Shown here: piece by piece, positions 18,536 through 27,256 of the stretch
Layout of the letters: each line of letters begins with the position of its first letter
Numbering within the stretch: the stretch's first letter is position 1
Assembly (NCBI GenBank): GCA_963729295.1
Contig: CAVSNJ010000001.1
Coordinates: 310,001-374,000 of the forward strand
Reading direction: 5' to 3'
DNA length: 64,000 nucleotides
Origin: DATJLY01 sp963729295
Lineage (GTDB): Bacteria > Pseudomonadota > Alphaproteobacteria > ATCC43930 > CGMCC-115725
The notes under the pieces: generated by a model
The model's input: only the letters and a program-made list of their open reading frames with translations
Database searches by the model: none
What the model was told of the DNA's origin: nothing
Made by a program: the position numbers and the translations under genes

Positions 18536-19404
18536 CGCGATTCCTCCCACTGGCTGCCAATGAGGCCTTGCGGGCGCACCGCCAGCAGCGCGAGCAGGAT
18601 GGCGAAGGAGATCACGGTCTGGTAGCTCGACGAGATATACCGCCCGACGAGCGCGTTAACGACCCCCAAGAGTAGCCCGCCGAGGAGCGCGCCGGGCAAG
18701 CTGCCGAAGCCGCCCAGCACCGCCGCCACGAAGCCGAATACGCCGTAGGCGAGCCCGGCATCGGCCGAGGTGAACTGCGCCGGCGTAATCATCGCGCCGC
18801 CGAGGCCGCCCAGCAGGGCGGTGACCGCGAAAGCGATTGCGCCCACCCGCTCGGGCGAGACGCCGAGAAGTTGGCTCGTGTCTCGGCTCGCGGCGCAGGC
18901 GCGCATCGCACGGCCGAGCGTGGTGAACTGCAGGATCGCGCTGAACAGCGCCATGATGCCGAGAGTGGCGACGGCAACGATGATATATTGCCCGTCGATG
19001 TGGTTGCCCTGGAAATCGAGCGCGAAGCCGGGAATCCATGGCGGCAGGGTCTGCGGCATGGGGCCGAGAACAATGAGCGCCGCTGTGCTGACGATCGCGC
19101 CGAAGATGATGGTCTCGAGCAGCACGACGTATGATGGGCTGCGGCGGCGCCACAGCGGCAGGACCACGAGCATCCACAGCAAAAGCCCGGTCGCCGTCGC
19201 CGCGAGGACCCCTAGGAGCACCGCCACGGGATAAGGCAGCCGCGCCACGCTGAAGAACCACCAGGTCGAGAAGCCGCCAACCATGACGTAGCTGCCCTGG
19301 GCGAAATTGACCACGGCAGTGGTGCGGTAAATGAGCGAATACCCGACGGCGACGAGCGCATAGACGCAACCCGTGGCAATACCGATCGCGATTATGAGCG
19401 CCAT
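18532..19404 (-). CDS. livH: HAAT-type ABC permease, LivH-like (second system)
   Basis: 290 residues with about eight membrane segments and the hallmark TTAVVNFAQGSYVMVGGF. GGLGGAMITP and AAVLGGFGSLPGALLGG are typical LivH C-terminal motifs. Last gene of the minus-strand importer operon and overlaps the end of livG by 13 bases. Confidence 0.9.
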   Translation of the reverse strand: MALIIAIGIATGCVYALVAVGYSLIYRTTAVVNFAQGSYVMVGGFSTWWFFSVARLPYPVAVLLGVLAATATGLLLWMLVVLPLWRRRSPSYVVLLETIIFGAIVSTAALIVLGPMPQTLPPWIPGFALDFQGNHIDGQYIIVAVATLGIMALFSAILQFTTLGRAMRACAASRDTSQLLGVSPERVGAIAFAVTALLGGLGGAMITPAQFTSADAGLAYGVFGFVAAVLGGFGSLPGALLGGLLLGVVNALVGRYISSSYQTVISFAILLALLAVRPQGLIGSQWEESR

Positions 19405-20195
19405 GCCCCCTCGCTCTCCTCATTCGTGGCATCGCCGAGATAGGCGTCGCGCACAACCGGATCCCGACGCACCGCGCCGGGATCGCCCGACGCGATGACG
19501 GAGCCGAAGTTCATGACCGTCATCCGGTCCGCAAGATCGAAAACGAACGGTATGTCGTGATCCACGAGCAGCAGCCCGATACCCTCGTCGCGGAAGCGGC
19601 GGATAAGGTCCGCGAGCCTCGCGCGCTCGGCGTCGTTAAGGCCTGCCGCCGGCTCGTCGAGCAGCAGGATGCGCGGACGCATGGCGATCGCGCGGGCGAT
19701 CTCGAGAAAGCGGAGCTGGCCGAATGTGAGATTGCGCGCATCCGCCGCGGCAAGCGCTTCGAGCCCGAAAAGCCCGAGGAGCCTTTGTGCCGCCTCCACC
19801 ATCGCGAGCGATTCACGCCGCGCCGCGGGCGTGCGCGCCAGAACGGCGCCAAGGCTTGAACGATAGCTGGTATGCAGGCCGACGAGCACGTTCTCGAACA
19901 CGCTGAGCCCACTCAAGGGCGTCGCCTGCTGGAAAGTGCGTGAGATGCCGAGACGGGCGACGGCGGACGGCGACAGTCGCGTCAGATCGTGCGGCCCGAA
20001 CGTGATGGCACCGGCATCGGGCTGCAAGAAGCCGGAGACGAGGGCGATCGTTGTCGATTTGCCGGCGCCGTTCGGCCCGATCAAGCCATGGACGCTGCCG
20101 ACCTCGATAGCGATCGACAGGTCGGTCACCGCGAGGAGCCCGCCGAACCGCTTGGTCACGCGCTGCAAAACGAGATGGGTCGCGTCGGCGGACAT
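19392..20195 (-). CDS. livG: HAAT-type ABC ATPase, LivG-like (second system)
   Basis: 267 residues. Walker A GPNGAGKST, the LivG motif ISRTFQQATPLSGLSVFENV, signature LTFGQLRFLEIARAI and Walker B ILLLDEPAAGLND, then LLLVDHD. The C-terminal VRRDPVVRDAYLGD is the usual LivG ending. Sits between livM and livH in the order binding protein, livF, livM, livG, livH. Confidence 0.93.
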   Translation of the reverse strand: MSADATHLVLQRVTKRFGGLLAVTDLSIAIEVGSVHGLIGPNGAGKSTTIALVSGFLQPDAGAITFGPHDLTRLSPSAVARLGISRTFQQATPLSGLSVFENVLVGLHTSYRSSLGAVLARTPAARRESLAMVEAAQRLLGLFGLEALAAADARNLTFGQLRFLEIARAIAMRPRILLLDEPAAGLNDAERARLADLIRRFRDEGIGLLLVDHDIPFVFDLADRMTVMNFGSVIASGDPGAVRRDPVVRDAYLGDATNEESEGAWRS

Positions 20196-20198
20196 GGA

Positions 20199-21185
20199 TC
20201 AACCGGTCATGCGGCGTCGGCGCAGCCACAGCGGTACGATATCCTGGAGCGGGCCGGAATCGCGCGCGCGCCCGAAGAACCCAGAGGGCCACACGAGAAT
20301 GAGGACGAGGAGCACGCCAAAGAACACGAGGTTCTGGTACTGCTCAAGCCCCGCCAGGAATTGCGGCGCGAAGGTGAGGAGGGCCGCGCCGATCAACGGG
20401 CCCGCGTACGATCCACGGCCACCGATGAACAGCATGAGGAACACATTGAGGACGATGCCGAGATCGTAGAGGTCGGGGCCAACGAAAGAGGTGAACTCGA
20501 CATAGAGCGAGCCCGCGACCGACGCGATGACCGCCGCGATGCCAAAGGCCATGAGCTTCGCCCGCGTGATGTCGATGCCGAGAGAGGACGCTATGTCCTG
20601 GCCCGTCGCAACGGCGCGCCACGCGCGGCCGATATGGGACTGCGCGAGAAGCGCGAAAACCGCCATGGCGCCGGCGCACGCGACCCAGCTCAGGACATAG
20701 AATGAAAGCGCACTGTCGGCGACATGGCCCGCGATCGCCAACGGCGGCACGCCGGAAATGCCGATGCTTCCATTGGTGAGCGGCGTCGCCGCCGTGACGA
20801 AGGAATTGGTGCCGAGCGCGAGCGCGAAGGTCGCCATTGCCAGGTAATGGCCCCGCAGGCGCAGCAGCGGCGCGCCGATGACGAGCGCAGCGAAAAGCGC
20901 GAAACTGGCGGAAAGCGCGAGCGCAAGCACGGGATCGAGCCCGAGGCGCGTGGTGAGAATGGCGCTGCCGTAACCGCCGATCGCCATGAACGTGGTCTGC
21001 GCGAAGCTCACCTGTCCCGCAAGGCCCAGGATGATGTTGAGCGAGACGACGACCATCGCGTAAAGCGCTGTGATGGTCAGATTGTAGATGACGAGGCGGA
21101 AGCCGGCGAACGGCGCGATCACGACGCCCACCACGATGAGAGCAAGCACGGCACGTTCGGTCTTTGTGCGTGTCTCGGCGCTCAT
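20199..21185 (-). CDS. livM: HAAT-type ABC permease, LivM-like (second system)
   Basis: 328 residues with eight to ten hydrophobic segments. GLAGQVSFAQTTFMAIGGYG is the LivM hallmark, and VEFTSFVGPDLYDLGI plus LFIGGRGSYAGPLIGAALL are usual C-terminal motifs. Start and stop abut its neighbours (1-base overlap with livF, 3-base gap to livG). Confidence 0.92.
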   Translation of the reverse strand: MSAETRTKTERAVLALIVVGVVIAPFAGFRLVIYNLTITALYAMVVVSLNIILGLAGQVSFAQTTFMAIGGYGSAILTTRLGLDPVLALALSASFALFAALVIGAPLLRLRGHYLAMATFALALGTNSFVTAATPLTNGSIGISGVPPLAIAGHVADSALSFYVLSWVACAGAMAVFALLAQSHIGRAWRAVATGQDIASSLGIDITRAKLMAFGIAAVIASVAGSLYVEFTSFVGPDLYDLGIVLNVFLMLFIGGRGSYAGPLIGAALLTFAPQFLAGLEQYQNLVFFGVLLVLILVWPSGFFGRARDSGPLQDIVPLWLRRRRMTG

Positions 21186-21913
21186 CAGGCCGCCCTTCCG
21201 CCGAGATAAAGCGACGCCAGTTCTTCGACCGTTGGCCGGCGCGCCTCCTGGAACACGGCGCGGCCATTCTGCAGCACGATCGTGGTTTCGCGCGGGGCGC
21301 GCAAGGGCACAGCCTTCTGTTCCACCAGCACCATCGAAAGCCCCCCATCCAGAAGCTTTGCGAGCGCCTCAAAGACACGGGCGACCGCCAGCGGCGCAAG
21401 CCCCAGCGAGGGCTCGTCGAGCAACAGCACCTGCGGCTTGGCGAGGAGCGCCCGTGCGATTGCGAGCATCTGCATTTCGCCGCCGCTCAAGGTACTGCAA
21501 TCCTGGTGAAGCCGATCCTCGAGCGCGGGAAAGAGCGCAAGCGCCGCGCCGATGTCGTCCGCACGCGGACCCCGCCGGTCTCTGGCCGCGGCATGCCATC
21601 CGAGCACGAGATTGTCGAATACGGAAAGCCCAGGTAGGCGCCCGCGCCCTTCCGGTACGAGTGCGATGCCCGCCCGCACGCGACGATGCGCGGGAAGTGC
21701 GCTGATGTCGCGATCGCCGAGCCACACCGCGCCCGACCGCGTCGGCGCCGCGCCGGCCAAGGCCTTCACCAGCGTGGTCTTGCCGGCTCCGTTCGGTCCC
21801 AGCACGAGGGTCAGACTCGCCGGCGCCGCCGCGAGCGAGATCGGATAAAGCGCATCGACCCGGCCATAGCGGACGGAAATCCGATCGGCACGCAGGAGCG
21901 CCGCGGCCGACAT
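21185..21913 (-). CDS. livF: HAAT-type ABC ATPase, LivF-like (second system)
   Basis: 242 residues. Walker A GPNGAGKTT, VPEGRGRLPGLSVFDNLVLG, signature LSGGEMQMLAIARALL, Walker B LLLDEPSLGLAP. The extra Q-loop spacing is normal. Follows the binding protein gene by 20 bases in the same operon. Confidence 0.92.
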   Translation of the reverse strand: MSAAALLRADRISVRYGRVDALYPISLAAAPASLTLVLGPNGAGKTTLVKALAGAAPTRSGAVWLGDRDISALPAHRRVRAGIALVPEGRGRLPGLSVFDNLVLGWHAAARDRRGPRADDIGAALALFPALEDRLHQDCSTLSGGEMQMLAIARALLAKPQVLLLDEPSLGLAPLAVARVFEALAKLLDGGLSMVLVEQKAVPLRAPRETTIVLQNGRAVFQEARRPTVEELASLYLGGRAA

Positions 21914-21933
21914 CGAGCGAACCGCCGCGGCGC

Positions 21934-23121
21934 CTATTTCTCGGTGAGCTGCAGGTTGCGCTCGATGAACACGACTTCAGCTTTGCCGTCCGGGCCGATC
22001 TTGGCGATGGTCTGCTCGTTCGGAGAGTCCATCTGCCCGGAATGGTCGTCCGCGCTGTATTTATAGAGCGTGTTGCAGCCCTGAACCTCGGTCTTCTCGA
22101 GTGCCGCATGGAGCGCATCGCCGCCCGTGGCGCCGCCCCCCGCCACGGCCTTCGCGAGGATCCGCACCGCATCCCAGCCGAACGAGGCGCCGGAGATCGT
22201 GGCCATGTCGTGGCCGGCCTTTTGATAAGTCGCGATGAAGCTGCCGCAGGCGGTCTTGGTCTCGGGCGTGTCGTTGTTGGGATAGGCCTGGACCGCGGTT
22301 GCGACGAAGTAGCTCTGCGGATAGGCCGTCGCCACCTTCTGATGGGTCGGAAGGTCGTCGGTCGCGAGCACGATCGGCACGCCGAGGCCGACCGTCACCG
22401 CGGCCTTCGCTTCGACGATGTGGGTCGACCCCGTGAGCATGTCGAGCACCGCCTCCGCGCCCGTGGCCTTGAGCGCCGCAAGCTGCGGCGTCATGTCGGT
22501 GACGGAAGGCTCGATGGCCTGGGAATAAACCACGTCGAGGCCGAGGCGCTTTGCGCGTTCGCTCATGAATTTCGCGGCGGTCTGGCCATAGGGCGTCTGC
22601 GAAAAGACGATCGCGATCTTCTTTGCATGCAGCTTCTGGTTCGCGAAATCGATTTCGAGCGCATCGGCGCGTTCGTTGATGAGATTGACGAGGAATGCCC
22701 ATTTGGGGTTCGGCGGCAAGACCGAGAACACGATCTGCGGCACTTGCGCTCGCTCGAGGATCGGCTCGATCGCCGCGTTCTGAGCGGAGCTCAAGCCATT
22801 CAGCATCACGCTGACATTGAACTGGTTGAGGGCCTGATTGGTGACGGTGACGCCGGTCGTGGCGTTCGACGCATCGTCGAGGATGTGGAGTTCGATCTTG
22901 TGCCCGTCGATGCCGCCCGCCGCGTTGGCGTGATCCACGCCGAGCTTCACGCCGTCGATGAACTGACCATCATAGCTCGCGAGATACCCGGTGAGCGCGG
23001 CCGCCATCCCGACCTCGATTGGATCTTTGGCGAAGGATTCGCCCGAAGTCAGCGCCAGCGCCGCCACGATTGCGGGAATGGCGCCCCGTCGCGCCCGCCG
23101 CACTCCGTTCGGTCCAGTCAT
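21934..23121 (-). CDS. HAAT-type periplasmic binding protein (second system)
   Basis: 395 residues. Arg-rich n-region and a hydrophobic core end at about residue 31 (GESFA). The mature part starts PIEVGMAAALTGYLASYDGQ, then GVKLGVDHANAAGGIDG, the standard Peripla_BP_6 opening. First gene of a five-gene operon that carries every part of an importer. It differs clearly from the binding protein at 9750, so the two systems probably take up different ligands. Confidence 0.9.
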   Translation of the reverse strand: MTGPNGVRRARRGAIPAIVAALALTSGESFAKDPIEVGMAAALTGYLASYDGQFIDGVKLGVDHANAAGGIDGHKIELHILDDASNATTGVTVTNQALNQFNVSVMLNGLSSAQNAAIEPILERAQVPQIVFSVLPPNPKWAFLVNLINERADALEIDFANQKLHAKKIAIVFSQTPYGQTAAKFMSERAKRLGLDVVYSQAIEPSVTDMTPQLAALKATGAEAVLDMLTGSTHIVEAKAAVTVGLGVPIVLATDDLPTHQKVATAYPQSYFVATAVQAYPNNDTPETKTACGSFIATYQKAGHDMATISGASFGWDAVRILAKAVAGGGATGGDALHAALEKTEVQGCNTLYKYSADDHSGQMDSPNEQTIAKIGPDGKAEVVFIERNLQLTEK

Positions 23122-23325
23122 CGTCCTTCCTCCCTATTCCGTCAGCTTGAGGTCTTTTTCGCATATCGCTGTTTGCCGCGCGTCGCCGCAGTCTCGCATG
23201 GATAATTGATATGTCAATCACCATGGAATAAAGTCGGGTCCGCTTTTGCTTTCGGTGGGCCCATACCGGACGTCAGAATCCAGTCGGCCGATGGCAGCGG
23301 AAGTCGCGTCGAAGCACGCGGCTGA

Positions 23326-24105
23326 TCACTTGAGGCCGGTGACGTAGGTTTTCCAGTCGGCCTCGACAGGGCTGAGATCGGTTCCATAGTCGTCTTTGAA
23401 CCGTCCGCCGTCATACCATCTCTCGAACCGATCGAGTGGCCGCGTTTCGAGCAGATATTCGACGAACGACGCGGCCTCGAGCCAGCCGAGCTGCCGTCCT
23501 CGGGTGAGACGGCGATCGTTGAACTCGCGGACTGCATCGTTGAGCGACAGAAAACCGATTTGCGCGGCCAGCTTGGCGGTCGCCGGATGCAAATCTTCGC
23601 CCATGTTGGGATAAGCATCGGAGGGCCATGGCGCCGGGCGCTTGTTTCCGAACTTCCATTGCAGATAGGCACCGAGACCATGCGTCAGGAAGCGGGCAAA
23701 GCCTTCGGGTTGTTGCCGGCTAGGATAAACGATAGCAGCGACGGCGTGCCAGAACGTGACTCCACGACCGCGAATTTGCTCCTGCCCCACCTGCGCCCCT
23801 GTCGGCATTAGCCGGTTCGCAGGAAAGCGAAGCGTCGCCGCATCGTCCAATGCGACGGGCTGGGGATATTGATTTCCGATCTCGATATGGATTTTTCTGG
23901 AAAAGGTGATGTGGAGATATCCAGTCACGTCCTGATAGGCCTGTTCCGCGTCTCGCTCGACGAAGGCCAATATGTCATCGGGAATGCCGTCGTACTCGAT
24001 GACGAAATGCGCGGTTTCGGTGTGTTTCGGCGCGGCCTTCGCGGCGTCGTGCCAGACGAGGCTCGCGACGAGCGGGAAGACCATTGAGCGGATGATCCAC
24101 CGCAT
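23326..24105 (-). CDS. Exported degenerate gluzincin-like protein (pseudo-peptidase)
   Basis: 259 residues from ATG 24105; a longer frame upstream to 24387 is low-complexity and unlikely. Residues 1-25 are a signal peptide ending AAKAA. The body resembles the gene at 24302. Both share the pattern H-x-x-x-x ... FP/YP ... GFA ... YLQ/YIQ and AYPxxGxxLHxA. Where its neighbour has HELSH, this protein has HAVAA (120-124), and the third ligand Glu is replaced by His142 (THG versus AEG). It is therefore probably not an active zinc peptidase of the usual kind and may bind rather than cleave. It is divergent from the candidate RiPP operon. Function unknown. Confidence 0.7.
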   Translation of the reverse strand: MRWIIRSMVFPLVASLVWHDAAKAAPKHTETAHFVIEYDGIPDDILAFVERDAEQAYQDVTGYLHITFSRKIHIEIGNQYPQPVALDDAATLRFPANRLMPTGAQVGQEQIRGRGVTFWHAVAAIVYPSRQQPEGFARFLTHGLGAYLQWKFGNKRPAPWPSDAYPNMGEDLHPATAKLAAQIGFLSLNDAVREFNDRRLTRGRQLGWLEAASFVEYLLETRPLDRFERWYDGGRFKDDYGTDLSPVEADWKTYVTGLK

Positions 24106-24301
24106 ATCGATTAGATGGGGCGGCATGATCTGCTTGCTATCATTGTGCTGGCCCGCAAACGGCAGCGCAAGGGCCGGACGTGGGCGGCGGCGGCGCGCTG
24201 ATTGTGAGCATATTGCCTCTTGTAACGAATTGGGATTAACTGGCAAGCGGCGCTTGGAAGGGGGACATGCTGAGCCCGAGCTCGCACTTGGCGATGCAGC
24301 G

Positions 24302-25231
24302 ATGAGTGGCTTTTGGCCCAAGGCATCGCCATCGCCCGACGTGAGTCCGATCGTCGGGAAGTGCGGCGGCCGCCTTGTTTCCTTCAATTTCCAAGGTTTG
24401 GTCGACGGCGTTCCCTATGAGAGCGCCGTCCCGGCGGCGATGCGGCAGCAGTTCATGGAGCTGTTCGGCCGCGAAATCGCCAAGATCGAGAAATGGTTTC
24501 TTGCGAAGCGGTGGCTCAAGGCGAAGCTCTCAGCGCGCCCGACGATCGGAACCTATGCGCCGCAACAAGTCTTCGAATTGCAGGATGTTGACCTGGAGGT
24601 CGCGGTGTCAGGCGACTTTCAGATAGCGCGCTCACTTGTTCAGGCATCGGTCGGGCGTCGCGGCGCGATCGAATTCCCGGCGGCCCGCGTCGCTAGCGAG
24701 CATGCGGACGTGATGCACGAGCTGTCCCACGTTTATTTCCCCAATGGCAATCGTCTGCTGGCCGAGGGCTTTGCCGTTTATATCCAGAACCGCATCGGCG
24801 CCAACAGCGCTTACCCAGATTTCGGGATGAACTTGCACGAAGCCGCGTCGGCATTCGTGTGCAGTCTCGATCCGAGTTCGACGCCCGACCCCCATATCGG
24901 GCTTGAGAAGTTCAACCTTCGCGACCTTGACAAGGTTCCGACGCCGAGCCGGCTCGAGCTCTCGACATCCCCGAACCAAAGCATGGACCCAGGCGAAGCA
25001 GCCTACAAGGTTGCGGGCTCGCTCGTGAAATTCCTCATCGACGAGTACGGCGATGAGAAGTTTCGCAGGCTGTTCTTCGAAACGCCGCTCAAACCGCTGC
25101 GTCGAGACGCGGGCAAACCGAGCCGCTGGGACGCCGTCTATGGCCGTTCGCTTGGCGAACTGGAAAAGGAATGGAAGGAGCTGATCGCGGCGCTTGGCAT
25201 CCCTCGCGCAAAGCGGGCCAAACGCGGCTGA
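24302..25231 (+). CDS. Gluzincin-type metallopeptidase (peptidase MA-like)
   Basis: 309 residues from ATG 24302. An upstream in-frame ATG at 24125 would add a hydrophobic N-terminus (MICLLSLCWPANGSA) that could be a signal peptide, so the start is uncertain. The active site HELSH (139-143) followed by AEGFAVY (Glu155) is the HExxH...E zinc site of gluzincins. The C-terminal half is helical and Lys/Arg-rich at the end. It stops 19 bases before the Cys-rich small protein, in the same operon, which makes it a candidate leader or maturation protease (inference). The divergent neighbour is a catalytically degenerate relative. Confidence 0.78.
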   Translation: MSGFWPKASPSPDVSPIVGKCGGRLVSFNFQGLVDGVPYESAVPAAMRQQFMELFGREIAKIEKWFLAKRWLKAKLSARPTIGTYAPQQVFELQDVDLEVAVSGDFQIARSLVQASVGRRGAIEFPAARVASEHADVMHELSHVYFPNGNRLLAEGFAVYIQNRIGANSAYPDFGMNLHEAASAFVCSLDPSSTPDPHIGLEKFNLRDLDKVPTPSRLELSTSPNQSMDPGEAAYKVAGSLVKFLIDEYGDEKFRRLFFETPLKPLRRDAGKPSRWDAVYGRSLGELEKEWKELIAALGIPRAKRAKRG

Positions 25232-25237
25232 CTGTTG

Positions 25238-25244
25238 AAGGAGG
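25238..25244 (+). promoter_or_regulatory. Strong Shine-Dalgarno (AAGGAGG) of the putative precursor gene
   Basis: Full seven-base match six bases before ATG 25251. It fixes the start of the small Cys-rich protein and suggests it is made in excess over its operon partners, as expected of a peptide precursor. Confidence 0.8.
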
Positions 25245-25250
25245 ACGAGA

Positions 25251-25664
25251 ATGCCGAAAATCGGGCCGACCCGTACGGCGGACGAGCTGCGAGAGAGCGC
25301 GATCCAAACCTATGAAGGCCGAGGCAGTCCCGGGCTCCCGGGCGTGAAGACGGATGCCTGGCTGACGAGCGCCAACGAGCAGTTTGTCAAAAACGGCGAA
25401 CTCGCCGAGGCGATCAAGGCGCTTGTCGCTCTCGCGAAGCCGCCAAAAGGGGGCAAACCGCTCTTCGTAATCGGTTGGCGTATCTACCCCAATGCCGAGC
25501 ATTCCTTTTTCGCCAATGGTGGCTGTGGCTGCGGCTGCGCCTGCAGCTCACACCCAGCCAAACGCGGCAACGCGCCGGCCTCGCCTCGAGGCGCTCGCAG
25601 TCTGCGGACGGCTTCCCATTCATCACGTCGTGGTACCGCCGCCAAGAAGCGGCGAAAGACCTAA
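25251..25664 (+). CDS. Candidate RiPP precursor with CxCxCxC motif
   Basis: 137 residues. Residues 1-86 are an ordinary soluble sequence with WLTSANEQFVKNGELAEAIK and PLFVIGWRIYPNAEHSFF, which would serve as leader. Then comes GGCGCGCACSS with Cys at 92, 94, 96 and 98, and a Lys/Arg/Ser-rich tail ending KKRRKT. A short Cys/Gly core directly before a DUF692/MNIO oxidase gene and its partner protein matches the layout of MNIO-dependent modified peptides (methanobactin- and bufferin-like systems), in which Cys residues are the substrates. I do not recognise the precursor family. It could instead be a metal-binding protein in its own right. Strong ribosome binding site at 25238. Confidence 0.65.
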   Translation: MPKIGPTRTADELRESAIQTYEGRGSPGLPGVKTDAWLTSANEQFVKNGELAEAIKALVALAKPPKGGKPLFVIGWRIYPNAEHSFFANGGCGCGCACSSHPAKRGNAPASPRGARSLRTASHSSRRGTAAKKRRKT

Positions 25665-25708
25665 CCCTGGTTCCGCGCAACCGCGAGAAGGGCCGATCCG
25701 GGCCGCTT

Positions 25709-26565
25709 GTGGGCATTGCCTATCGTTTTCCGCTCCGTGGCTGGATCAAAGCGCAGCTTTCCGCGTTCGACGTTCTCGAGATTACGGTCGACCATTTCCT
25801 GTCTTGCGACGCGGCCGAGCGCGCCGCGATGGTGGACCTTGTCGGTCGCGTGCCCATGACCGCCCACGGCATAGGCCTCTCGATCGGCACGGACACGCCC
25901 ATCGATCTGGCCTATCTCGACCGTGTTGCCACGGTGCTCGAGCGCATAAAGGCGCCAGCCTATAGCGAGCATTTGGCCTTTACTCGTGTTCCTGGCCGCG
26001 AGCTGGGCAACCTTCTGCCCTTGCCGCGAACAAAGGCCGTCGCCGAGACGGTAATCGAAAAAATCCGCCTGATCCGGTCGCGCCTCTCCGTGCCTTTTCT
26101 CCTGGAGAACATCGCCCAGGTCTTCGAGTGGCCCGATGCGGAGCTTTCGGATGCACAGTTCATGACCTTCATCTGCGGCGAATCCGGCGCGGGCATTCTG
26201 CTCGACGTCGAGAACCTTCACCTCAACGCCCGCAACCACGGTCTCAACTTTATGGCTTTCTTGATGCGCTGCCGCCAGGCATCGTGAAGGAAGTGCATGT
26301 CGCGGGCGGTCTCGGGCTCAACGACAAGCTTGCGAAGCGGCGTTTTTATGCCGACTCGCATTCCCATCCGGTCCGTGCCGCATCCTTTGACCTTTTGGAA
26401 TATGCGCTCGAGCGCCAGTCCCCCAGGACCGTCGTGCTCGAACGCGACGAGCGCTTTGACGCCGTCGATGAGATCCTGAGGGACGTCAAACGGATCCGGA
26501 CAAGGATCGAAAACAGGCGAGAGAAGATCACTCATGTCGAGCCGGCTCCTGGATCAGCAGACTGA
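25709..26565 (+). pseudogene. DUF692/MNIO oxidase, interrupted by a 1-base frameshift
   Basis: Unmistakable DUF692 (multinuclear non-haem iron oxidase) sequence split over two frames. Frame one runs from about GTG 25709 with HGIGLSIG, YSEHLAF, LLENI and LLDVENLHLNARNHG, then stops at 26287. From about 26260 the family sequence continues one base out of phase as FLDALPPGIVKEVHVAGG, then DSHSHPV and TVVLERDERF, to the stop at 26565. Both halves carry metal-ligand positions, so neither alone could work. The break lies within 26255-26262 (GCTTTCTTGAT); one extra base restores the family consensus. It may be a real loss, a sequencing error, or less likely recoding. The start is uncertain: no ribosome binding site, probably translation coupled to the precursor. 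Confidence 0.85.
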
Positions 26566-27256
26566 GCTACTCGAGCATCTCACCTCGGCGGCTGCCATAT
26601 TCGGCGCCGAACCGGGCGAGCCCGTCCCGCCCGCTCCCGAAGGAATCGATCCCGGCCTCCTTCACATCGAGGCGCGCATGTCGCACGAGAAGCGCACCGG
26701 AAAGATAGCGGCGCTACTGCCGAAGACGTTTGCGCTGCTTGGGGAGCGCAGAGATGCGATTCTTCGCGCGTTCGCCGCAGCTTGCTTCCCGGCCTCGATC
26801 GGACGGCTCGCCAATGCGCGGCAGTTCCAGGAGTTTCTCGCGGTCCTGGCCGCTCACGCGGTGCTTGAGCCGGCCTATCTCCTCGACATCGCACGTTGCG
26901 AGTGTGCGATCGCGGAGCTTTACGCCGAAGTGCCCGAAGCCGTCGCAACACTCGACGCTGCTCCGCGCCCCATGGTTCGGCGGTCCGCAGGGGTTGGCAT
27001 CGTCCGCTGCGCTTACGACGTAAGGTCGGTCCTCGCGGACGAAGCCGCCGTTCCGGTGCGGCGCGATACGCCGCTCGTGATCGCGAAGTCGCCCCAATCC
27101 GGTGTGGCAGCAATGGCCCGGTTGCCGCCGGCGGTCTTCGAGGTGATGGTGGCACTCGAACGCTGGACGGCGCTCGACGAACTCGCCCGGAGCGAGGAGG
27201 CCTTGTGCCTTGTTCGCGATCTGGCCGCTGCTGGGCTCCTTGAGGTTCGCCCGTGA
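26534..27256 (+). CDS. MNIO partner protein (BufC/MbnC/DUF2063-like)
   Basis: 240 residues, soluble. The helical N-terminal half has the spacing of DUF2063-like partner proteins: HIEARMSHEKRTGKIAALLP leading into a segment ending AACFP, then AYLLDIARCECAIAELYA in place of the usual LPYLxDVARLEWA. The C-terminal 45 residues (PPAVFEVMVALERWTALDEL to AAGLLEVRP) look like a small winged-helix/RRE-type module that would hold the precursor. It overlaps the 3' end of the MNIO gene and shares a GTGA with the following gene. Known partners deliver the precursor to the oxidase. The assignment rests on pattern and position. Confidence 0.68.
   Translation: MSSRLLDQQTELLEHLTSAAAIFGAEPGEPVPPAPEGIDPGLLHIEARMSHEKRTGKIAALLPKTFALLGERRDAILRAFAAACFPASIGRLANARQFQEFLAVLAAHAVLEPAYLLDIARCECAIAELYAEVPEAVATLDAAPRPMVRRSAGVGIVRCAYDVRSVLADEAAVPVRRDTPLVIAKSPQSGVAAMARLPPAVFEVMVALERWTALDELARSEEALCLVRDLAAAGLLEVRP

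Noticed and set aside
26255..26265. Programmed -1 frameshifting in the MNIO gene
   Set aside because: TTTCTTG allows only the P-site tRNA to re-pair. No canonical X XXY YYZ site or clear downstream structure was seen.
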